NCBI GenBank assembly: GCA_946626395.1
Contig: CAMOUF010000070.1
Location: 1 to 31,245 of the forward strand
Reading direction: 5' to 3'
DNA length: 31,245 bases
Source of the DNA: an uncultured Clostridia bacterium
Lineage (GTDB): Bacteria; Bacillota; Clostridia; Christensenellales; Aristaeellaceae
Part shown: in pieces, positions 24,427 through 31,245 of the stretch
Layout of the letters: the number at the start of each line of letters is the position of its first letter
Position numbering within the stretch: position 1 is the stretch's first letter
Translations under genes and position numbers: made by a program
Notes under the pieces: generated by a model
Told to the model about the DNA's origin: nothing
Database searches by the model: none
Seen by the model: only the letters and a program-made list of their open reading frames with translations

Positions 24427-24831
24427 ATGGCACAGCAGGCAATCAGAAAAACCAGGCGGGCGGCCGGGAAATCCACCGCTCTTTGGCGGGGGCTGCTGCT
24501 TTCCGTCGCGGCCACGGTGGCGGCAGTGATCGTGTTCGCGGTAATCATCGGCTTTACGGATGTAAGCGATGGCATCATCAGCATTGTGAACCAGGTCATT
24601 AAGGTGGGAGCCATCTTCCTGGGCGTGCAGGCCATCGTTCTCCGAGACGATCCAAGCGGCATCCGGAGAGGCGCGCTGCTGGGGCTGATCTATATGGGCA
24701 TCGGTGTGCTGCTCTATGCTTTGCTCAGCCAGCAGAAAATCTCCTGGCTGGGGTATCTCACCGACGTGCTCATGGGCGTGGCGGCCGGCGGCCTGTCCGG
24801 CATGCTGCTGGGCAGCCTGAAAAAAAGGTAA
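24427..24831 (+). CDS. TIGR04086-type small membrane protein
   Basis: A 134-residue integral membrane protein with about four hydrophobic helices, resembling the TIGR04086 family (YrzE-like) common in clostridia and bacilli; the function is unknown. The basic head (QQAIRKTRRAAGKS) is followed by LLLSVAATVAAVIVFAVIIG, then a second helix after VNQVIKVGAIFLGV, a third in GALLGLIYMGIGVLLYALL and a glycine-rich last helix DVLMGVAAGGLSGMLLG. The open frame extends upstream to 24367, but AAGGAGG lies about 6 bases before the ATG at 24427. It stands between two repeat elements and has no clear promoter of its own. Confidence 0.8.
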   Translation: MAQQAIRKTRRAAGKSTALWRGLLLSVAATVAAVIVFAVIIGFTDVSDGIISIVNQVIKVGAIFLGVQAIVLRDDPSGIRRGALLGLIYMGIGVLLYALLSQQKISWLGYLTDVLMGVAAGGLSGMLLGSLKKR

Positions 24832-24860
24832 TTTTTCATTCGGATCAAGTAAAAGTTTAT

Positions 24861-25042
24861 GGCTTTAGGCAAAAGGCAATAGGAGATAGAGAGTTCAGAG
24901 TGAAGAGTTCAGAGTACGGATAATTCTGGTGTTCTAAGTCTGGATACGTTCCTTATGTGTTCAATATTCTCTGCACTCTGAACTCTGTACTCTTCACTCT
25001 CCGCCCTGCACGCTATGCTCTTAGGAGCTTCGTAACTGAAAG
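24861..25042. repeat. Dispersed heptad-periodic intergenic element, copy B
   Basis: The same block order as copy A at 12810-13000: GGCAATA-type units (24861-24888), four GAGTTCA-type units (24891-24918), a spacer, eight CTCTGAA-type units (24969-25024), and the right end TCGTAACTGAAAGT. Left and right arms are complementary over about 12 bases in two slipped registers (ACTCTGAACTCT), so a hairpin with sliding pairing is possible. It lies between the TIGR04086 gene and the terminator of the oxidoreductase gene and has no coding potential. Confidence 0.75.
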
Positions 25043-25073
25043 TGCTTTGCAAATAATTACGACTGACTGGGCA

Positions 25074-25124
25074 CAAAAAGAGGGAGCGAGGAAATCATTT
25101 TGTTCCTCTCTCCCTCTTCGTTTT
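25074..25124 (-). terminator. Strong intrinsic terminator of the isomerase-oxidoreductase operon
   Basis: A 16-base stem with one mismatch (25078-25093 with 25103-25118), a 9-base loop and a run of As on the + strand (25074-25079) that gives Ts on the minus strand. CGTTTT on the other side may make it bidirectional. Confidence 0.9.
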
Positions 25125-26130
25125 AAGGTCTTTTGCGCAGGATGGACGCAGAATGATAAGCTGCGTCCATGATCCGGGTGGTTTCCAGGGCGTCCTGGGC
25201 GGTAATGTACGGGGCCTTTCCCGCTGCCAGGGCGGCATAGAAGGATGAAATCAGCAGGTCGTGGCCCGCGCCCCAATAATCCTTTCCCACGCCGGGGCCG
25301 GCGGAAAAATCTTCGCAGGTAACGCCGTCCGGTGAAACGACGGTGAGCCGCGCACCGTCCATGTGCATTTCGCCCTTTTCCAGGATCAGATTCAGCAGAA
25401 TGTTCTGGTTGCCGGAAGCGCAGTTGGTACAGAAGAAGATGAAACGATTGCCCCGTTCGTTTTCCAGCAGCATATCGCAGGTATCTTCCGTTTCGATGGT
25501 ATCGGCCAGGCGCTTGGCGGTCATGGTGGCGTTTTTTAATGTCAGCCCGCCGGACAGCCAGCGCAGCAAATCCAGGGTATGAATGGCCTGATTGATCAGC
25601 ACCGAGCCCCCTTCTTTTTCCCAGGAGCCCCGCCAATAGCAGTTCTGATAATACGCTTCATCCCGATCCCAGCACATAAAGGCGCTGCCGCCGATCACCC
25701 GGCCCAGGCTTCCCCCGTCGATGATTTTCTTCATCCGCTGAGACGCGCCGTTATAACGGTTCTGGAAGCAGATGGTCAATTGTTTGCCGGACTCCCGCTG
25801 GGCCCGCTCCATCGCCTCCGCTTCCATAAGAGACATGCCCATGGGCTTTTCGCACAGCACATGCTTGCCCGCCCGCAGGGCGTCCACGCTGATTTGCCCG
25901 TGAAGGTAATGGGGCACGCACACGTGCACCGCGTCGATATCGCTCCGGGAAAGGAGCTCATGATAATCGGCGTATCCGGGAACGGCCTGCTCCTGCATGG
26001 CTTTTTCCAGCCGGTCCGGACGGATGTCGCATACTGCGGCCACCTGGGCGTTTTCCGTGTGCCGGATGGCGTGAAAATGGTTGCCGGAAATGGAGCCGCA
26101 GCCAATCATGCCTACCTTGAACGTTTCCAT
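25123..26130 (-). CDS. Gfo/Idh/MocA family oxidoreductase
   Basis: A 335-residue NAD(P)-dependent dehydrogenase of the glucose-fructose oxidoreductase / inositol dehydrogenase family. The Rossmann domain opens with VGMIGCGSISGNH (G10, G12, G16). CEKPM carries the catalytic lysine K95, and GGSVLINQAIHTLDLL (174-189) supplies the catalytic histidine H184. The remainder forms the alpha/beta substrate domain. The substrate is probably a sugar, inositol or sugar acid. GAGGTG lies 7 bases before the ATG. The gene follows the TIM-barrel isomerase by 24 bases in one operon, a pairing typical of inositol, allulose or uronate-type pathways. It lies downstream of an ABC importer on the same strand, separated by a terminator. 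Confidence 0.92.
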   Translation of the reverse strand: METFKVGMIGCGSISGNHFHAIRHTENAQVAAVCDIRPDRLEKAMQEQAVPGYADYHELLSRSDIDAVHVCVPHYLHGQISVDALRAGKHVLCEKPMGMSLMEAEAMERAQRESGKQLTICFQNRYNGASQRMKKIIDGGSLGRVIGGSAFMCWDRDEAYYQNCYWRGSWEKEGGSVLINQAIHTLDLLRWLSGGLTLKNATMTAKRLADTIETEDTCDMLLENERGNRFIFFCTNCASGNQNILLNLILEKGEMHMDGARLTVVSPDGVTCEDFSAGPGVGKDYWGAGHDLLISSFYAALAAGKAPYITAQDALETTRIMDAAYHSASILRKRP

Positions 26131-26154
26131 GGGTTTTCACCTCGTTCCATCAAA

Positions 26155-26922
26155 TCATGCTTCTTCATACAGCTTTTTCAGCATCTCCGCCGCCACGGGG
26201 CCGTCCCGAAGCAAATCGTCGCATTTTCCTTCCACGCTGATCAGCCCTTGATAGTCCGTTTGCTTCATGGCGGCGAACATTGCCTTGAAGCCGTCTTCCG
26301 GCTCAAGGGGCGTTTTGCGGCCTTGCAGGGTTGCGATATGGCAGTGAGCGATACCCCCCACGCGGGCCAGATCCTCCGGCGGCTGGCCTTCCATGGCGAT
26401 GTGGTAATAGTCCGCCAGCAGCTTTACCTGGGGATGATTCACCGCCGCTTTCAGGCACGCGCCCTCCGCCACGGAATTGATCATATTGGTTTCCGTTCTG
26501 TTTAAGGGCTCGATCACCGCGGTCACGCCATGCTGCCCGGCAGCGTCGCCAATGATCCGGGTCACTTGGGTCAAACGCCGGAACGCCTGATCATAGGGAA
26601 CGCTTTCAGGCCGCATGCGGCTTTTGCCGCTGCCGAACACGGCCACCCGTCCGCCCAGGCGCTGCACCCGGGAAAACATGTCTTGCAGATATTGAAGGAT
26701 TTCCCCGTCGCTGGTATCGGGATTCAGCAGCGCCAAATTCCCGGGGAACATGCAGTTGAAGGCGGGCACGGGCAGGCCGATCTTTTTTACGTCTAAAAGC
26801 AGGGCTTCAAAGGCGTCGTCCGTCAGGGCAGCCAGGGCGTTCATGGGCGGCTCGATATAATCAAAGCCTGCGGCCGCCACCTCTTTAATACGATCCAGAG
26901 AAGCGCAAAAACCGATCTTCAT
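26155..26922 (-). CDS. Sugar phosphate isomerase/epimerase (xylose isomerase-like TIM barrel)
   Basis: A 255-residue AP-endonuclease-2/xylose-isomerase-like TIM barrel. The expected metal-binding set is visible: E138 in VIEPLNR, D171 in LADYYHI, H195 in AHCHIA and E231 in SVEGK. Relatives are epimerases of free keto-sugars (tagatose/allulose type), inosose dehydratases or hydroxypyruvate isomerases; sequence alone does not decide. A longer frame starts at 26958, but the ATG at 26922 has an AAAGGA site about 11 bases upstream and begins MKIGFC as relatives do. It is the first gene of a two-gene operon with the oxidoreductase. I found no convincing promoter in the 91 bases between the start and the terminator upstream. 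Confidence 0.88.
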   Translation of the reverse strand: MKIGFCASLDRIKEVAAAGFDYIEPPMNALAALTDDAFEALLLDVKKIGLPVPAFNCMFPGNLALLNPDTSDGEILQYLQDMFSRVQRLGGRVAVFGSGKSRMRPESVPYDQAFRRLTQVTRIIGDAAGQHGVTAVIEPLNRTETNMINSVAEGACLKAAVNHPQVKLLADYYHIAMEGQPPEDLARVGGIAHCHIATLQGRKTPLEPEDGFKAMFAAMKQTDYQGLISVEGKCDDLLRDGPVAAEMLKKLYEEA

Positions 26923-27013
26923 CACGTTGCTTTCCTTTCTTCCATCATTCAGAAACAAAAAGAGTGTTTCGACATAAAAGCGCTTCTTCCTTCCAAACCT
27001 CCATCAATTTACG

Positions 27014-27054
27014 CAAAAATATTCCGCCTGCAGGATGTTCCCGGCAGGCGGAAA
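27014..27054 (-). terminator. Intrinsic terminator of the ABC importer operon
   Basis: A perfect 10-base stem (TTCCGCCTGC 27022-27031 with GCAGGCGGAA 27044-27053), a 12-base loop, then TATTTTTGCG on the minus strand. It begins 5 bases after the ATPase stop. Confidence 0.9.
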
Positions 27055-27058
27055 AGCA

Positions 27059-28150
<1,092 letters not shown>

Positions 28151-28151
28151 C

Positions 28152-29978
28152 TTAACCGCCTACCCCCTTATCAATCGAAGCGCCCGTCAGCTTATTGACG
28201 GTGAAGTTCACCAGCAGCACCACTATGATGATCAGCAGGTTAATGGCATTGCCGAACTGGGCCCAGCCCTTTTCGGAATACTGCATCAGCATGGTGGTCA
28301 GGATGGTGTTGCTGGTGGGCACCAGCAGCACGAACAGGGACAGCTCACGCATACAGGACACCATGGGCAGCAGATACCCCGACAGGAAGGATGATTTCTG
28401 AATGGGGAAAATGACCCGCAGCATCCGCTTCCACCAGGGCACGCCGGTAATGACCGCCGCCTCCTCGATTTCCCCGGACAATTGCAGCATGGCGTTGACA
28501 CCAGACCGGGAAGCGAAGGGCAGATATTTCACCGAGCCCACCAGCCCCAGCAGCAAAAAGCCTCTGAGCCACGGGATCTTGGAGCTCATGGCCAGGTAAA
28601 TGGCGCCAAAGGCCAAAGAGGGCATCAGATACGGGAAGAAGGAAAGGGAATTGACCCAGCTTGCCAGCTTGCTCCCCCGGCGCTTGGCCACGCCATAGCC
28701 CACCAGGATGCCGCAGGTGCCCGCCACCAGGGCGCACGTAACGGCCAGACCCAGGCTGTAGCCCAGGGCGTTCCAGACCTTGGGATTGAGCAGGATACCG
28801 GTGGAATCGCCCTGATCCAGGCGCTTTTCCAGATCGGTGCCGATCCAGAAATCCAGGGTCATGTTGCTCAGGCTGTAATCCCCGGCCTTGATGATCACGG
28901 ATTCCATGGCGAAGGTCAGCAGCGGCACCACCGCCACCAGCAGCAAAATCACCACCAGCAGGATGGCAATAGGCCGATTGGCCTTGCCCAGATTGATCTT
29001 GCTGATCTGGCCGGACTTGCCGGTAACGGTGGTAAACTGCTTGCGGCTGTTGGTAACCTTTTGGTTCAGCAGCAGGATCGCCACGCCAAACAGGATCATC
29101 ACCGCCACGATGATATACGCCTGTCCCGGATAGCTGTCCATGAGGGATTTCATTTTGGTGCTCAGCACATAATAGCGCACAGGCGAGCCCAGGAACACAG
29201 GCACGGAATAGGCGCTCATGGAGCTGGCGAACACCAGCAGGAAGGTGCTGAGCATAGCGGGTTTCACGATGGGCAGGGTGATCCGCCAGATGATGCGGGG
29301 ACGGCTGGTTTTTAAAATCGTGGCCGCTTCCTCCAAATTGGCGTCCATGTTCCTTAAAATGCCGCCGATGAGGATATAGGCGAACGGTGCGTAATGAAGC
29401 CCCAGCACCAGGGCGATGGGGAACGCGCCATACACGAACCACTCCGGCATATACACATGGAACACGGCGGCCATGATGCCGTTGGAGGTTTTCAGGCCGA
29501 TGTTCACGTTTTTAAAGAAGGCTTCCCAAAACAGCGCCAACGTCCAGGAGGGCATGATATAAGGGAACGTGAAAACAGCGGACACGAACTTTTTATATTT
29601 CAGGTTTGTCCGCGTCACCAGGAAAGCCACCACGCCGCCAAAGAGAATGGCGATCAGGGAAGAAGCCAGGGAAATGATCAGGGTGTTCAGGAAGGGCTGA
29701 TAAAACTGAATCCAGCTGTAATCATTTTCTTTGGTTAAAAACAGCCGCTGGAAATGATAAAACGAGAATTCCCCCGCCGCCAGCTTGGCAGCCCGGGCCT
29801 CCCGGCCCGTGTGAATGGTAACCGTTTCCAGCAAAAGGGAAATCAAGGGGTACAGGGTCAGCACGGTCAAGGTGATCAAAAACACCAGCAGAATAATGTT
29901 TGCCGGCTTGCTCATCCAGGCGCGCGCCCTGCCCTTGACCCTGTTCAGCCGGATGCCCCGGTTGACGGTTTGATCCAT
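28152..29978 (-). CDS. Fused double permease of a ferric-type ABC importer
   Basis: A 608-residue membrane protein containing two complete binding-protein-dependent permease domains in tandem, as in FbpB-type iron and related importers. About twelve hydrophobic segments are visible. Both halves carry an EAA loop that docks the ATPase: EEAATILKTSRPRIIWRITLP near residue 210 and EEAAVITGVPWWKRMLRVIFP near residue 505. A periplasm-side loop after the first helix is unusually long and charged. A start at 30050 would run through the intergenic hairpin; the ATG at 29978 follows GGGAGG by 7 bases and is chosen. It is the middle gene of the operon, 87 bases after the binding-protein gene. Confidence 0.93.
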   Translation of the reverse strand: MDQTVNRGIRLNRVKGRARAWMSKPANIILLVFLITLTVLTLYPLISLLLETVTIHTGREARAAKLAAGEFSFYHFQRLFLTKENDYSWIQFYQPFLNTLIISLASSLIAILFGGVVAFLVTRTNLKYKKFVSAVFTFPYIMPSWTLALFWEAFFKNVNIGLKTSNGIMAAVFHVYMPEWFVYGAFPIALVLGLHYAPFAYILIGGILRNMDANLEEAATILKTSRPRIIWRITLPIVKPAMLSTFLLVFASSMSAYSVPVFLGSPVRYYVLSTKMKSLMDSYPGQAYIIVAVMILFGVAILLLNQKVTNSRKQFTTVTGKSGQISKINLGKANRPIAILLVVILLLVAVVPLLTFAMESVIIKAGDYSLSNMTLDFWIGTDLEKRLDQGDSTGILLNPKVWNALGYSLGLAVTCALVAGTCGILVGYGVAKRRGSKLASWVNSLSFFPYLMPSLAFGAIYLAMSSKIPWLRGFLLLGLVGSVKYLPFASRSGVNAMLQLSGEIEEAAVITGVPWWKRMLRVIFPIQKSSFLSGYLLPMVSCMRELSLFVLLVPTSNTILTTMLMQYSEKGWAQFGNAINLLIIIVVLLVNFTVNKLTGASIDKGVGG

Positions 29979-30007
29979 GACGAACCTCCCATAAAGAAAC
30001 GAGAAAA

Positions 30008-30039
30008 GCCGACGGGACGGGCGAATCCGTCCCGCCGGC
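30008..30039 (-). promoter_or_regulatory. Intercistronic hairpin / attenuator
   Basis: A fully paired 13-base GC-rich stem (30008-30020 with 30027-30039, one G-U in the minus-strand RNA) has a 6-base loop. It is followed on the minus strand by TTTTCTCGTTTCTTT. It lies between the binding-protein and permease genes. The broken U-tract suggests partial termination or 3'-end protection of the binding-protein message, raising its level over the membrane parts. Confidence 0.8.
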
Positions 30040-30065
30040 TGGGGATACATACAGCGCCGGAGGAA

Positions 30066-31208
30066 TTATTTCTGGCAGTGCTGGAGAATGAAATCCTCCA
30101 CTTCAAAGCTGTCCAGAATATATTCGGCGTCCTCCATCACCAGGGTGCCCTTCCACACGTCAATGGTCAGGTCGCCTTCATTGACGGTGATGGCGGGGTT
30201 GGGGGAGTAAGCGCCGATGCTCTTGCCCCAGGGCTGGAAGCCTTCCTGGGTCATCAGGTATTCAATGAACAGCATGGCGGTGTAGGGCCGGGTGGCCTTG
30301 GTGTTCACCATGGTGTACATGGGGTACATGAAGCCGGCGAAGGGCTCCACGGCATAGCCGTTGGCGGTGGCGTCGTACTGGGCCACGGTCAGGTTATCGG
30401 TGAGCACGGAGGAGGAGCGCAGCTTGGAAAGCACGAACAGGCCGATCTTGCCCGCGGCGGTTTCCTGGCTCACTTCTTCCGCGATGGAGGTATCGGATTT
30501 GCCGAAGGTCACGTTATCCAGGAATTCGGCCACCCACTTGTAGCCGGCGTTTTCATAGCTGCCCAGGTCGATGTCCTCGCCCTTCCAGGCCTTGTAGGCT
30601 TCCGCCAGCTTATCGGCCCATTCGGGCTTGGTGCACATGACCAGGAAGTTCATGTTCACTTTTTCGGATTCGGGGTTCTTGAAGATCACGTTGCCCTTCA
30701 TTTCGGGGGCGGTCAGTTCCCACACATTCTTGATGGCGGGCACGGATTCGCCCAGGTTGTTGTAAATGAACAGCTTGTTGATGTACTGATGCACCAGGGC
30801 GGGCTGCTGATCCGCTTCATCCAGCGCGTCCTTCACTTCGGAGGGCACGAAGTTGATCACCAGGCCCTCGTCGATGGCGTCGGTCAGCTGAGCGCCGTCC
30901 TGGATCATGACCATGTCAGCGGCGGCGTTGCCGTTTTCATTGCGCAGCTTGGTGTAGATTTCCTGGTCCTTCAGGTTGTTGCTTTCAAAGGGAATATCGT
31001 ACAGTGCCGCGAAGGCTTCGGCGGCGGTGGAAATACGGCTGGTGTTGCCGTACACCACGAAAGTACCGGTTTCGGCCTTGGCCTTTTCCACCAGTTCGTC
31101 GTGGGTCAGGGCCTGGCCCGCTTCCACGTCGGCGGCCACGTCAGCTAGCGCGGGAACGGCGCACAGCAGCATAGCCAGCGCCAGAACGAGAGACAGCAAT
31201 TTCTTCAT
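30066..31208 (-). CDS. ABC substrate-binding protein, ferric/type-1 family
   Basis: A 380-residue exported binding protein, the first gene of the importer operon. A signal peptide of 22 residues (KK, leucine/alanine core, then PALA before D23) fits signal peptidase I; a cysteine within the core (LLCAVPA) does not make a good lipobox. The mature part follows the FbpA-like pattern: TFVVYGNTSRI, ADMVMIQDGAQLTDAI, FVPSEVKDAL, LFIYNNLG, TAPEMKGNVIFKNPES and AMLFIEYLMTQEGFQPWGKSIGAYSPNP. The tandem iron-ligand tyrosines of FbpA are not seen, so the cargo may be an organic solute. AGGAGG lies about 8 bases before the ATG. Its promoter would lie largely beyond the right window edge. Confidence 0.92.
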   Translation of the reverse strand: MKKLLSLVLALAMLLCAVPALADVAADVEAGQALTHDELVEKAKAETGTFVVYGNTSRISTAAEAFAALYDIPFESNNLKDQEIYTKLRNENGNAAADMVMIQDGAQLTDAIDEGLVINFVPSEVKDALDEADQQPALVHQYINKLFIYNNLGESVPAIKNVWELTAPEMKGNVIFKNPESEKVNMNFLVMCTKPEWADKLAEAYKAWKGEDIDLGSYENAGYKWVAEFLDNVTFGKSDTSIAEEVSQETAAGKIGLFVLSKLRSSSVLTDNLTVAQYDATANGYAVEPFAGFMYPMYTMVNTKATRPYTAMLFIEYLMTQEGFQPWGKSIGAYSPNPAITVNEGDLTIDVWKGTLVMEDAEYILDSFEVEDFILQHCQK

Positions 31209-31245
31209 GAATGTTTCCTCCTGTTTTAACTATTTATCTTCCCCA

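Noticed and set aside
29754..31148. Open frame of 464 codons on the + strand
   Set aside because: Shadow of the binding-protein and permease genes on the other strand; Gly/His/Val-rich nonsense composition.

Overview
The window reads as a chromosomal segment of a low-to-medium-GC Gram-positive anaerobe of class Clostridia (Bacillota). The evidence is strong AGGAGG-type ribosome sites, sigma-A style promoters, a SpoVK/CbbX-like AAA+ ATPase, a TIGR04086-type membrane protein, a DUF6273 secreted protein, a DUF362 ferredoxin protein and intracellular pectin/hemicellulose enzymes. By eye the G+C content is in the high fifties, except for an AT-rich Nudix gene at the left edge. A gut Christensenellales-like lineage would fit the secretion signals and gene set, but that is inference. 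No rRNA, tRNA, CRISPR array, prophage or intact insertion sequence was seen, and no gene-free stretch exceeds 300 bases.

Layout. Positions 1-3398: a possible gene tail, then a leftward group of Nudix hydrolase, rRNA uracil-C5-methyltransferase and DUF1015 protein. 3484-8492: a glycan block, with a DUF1961 protein leftward and, divergently, a YetA-like PL26 rhamnogalacturonan lyase and a GH43 glycosidase. None of these three has a signal peptide, so they probably act on imported oligosaccharides. 8627-10642: a secreted DUF6273/phosphodiester-glycosidase fusion ending at a bidirectional terminator. 10701-12798: a small orphan gene divergent from an AAA+ ATPase-thrH operon. 13055-15586: a MATE exporter overlapping a glutamate-5-kinase-like kinase, then a stand-alone FakA-like domain. 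15782-16273: a single-pass membrane protein.

16337-21974 (leftward): a 1724-residue DUF5724/DUF4132-type protein preceded by a 138-residue protein that looks like an elaborated beta-grasp (ubiquitin-like) fold. This two-gene unit has its own strong promoter and is the best candidate for an uncharacterised system. 22115-24831: an orphan polar-amino-acid-type binding protein divergent from a DUF362 ferredoxin protein, followed by a small membrane protein. 25123-26922: a leftward sugar-metabolism pair (TIM-barrel isomerase and Gfo/Idh/MocA oxidoreductase). 27059-31208: a leftward ABC importer (binding protein, fused double permease, ATPase) of ferric-type architecture, with a strong hairpin between the binding-protein and permease genes.

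Three intergenic regions (12810-13000, 24273-24360, 24861-25042) carry sequence with a strict 7-base period. Two of them are clearly copies of one dispersed element with the same right end. This is the most unusual non-coding structure in the window.
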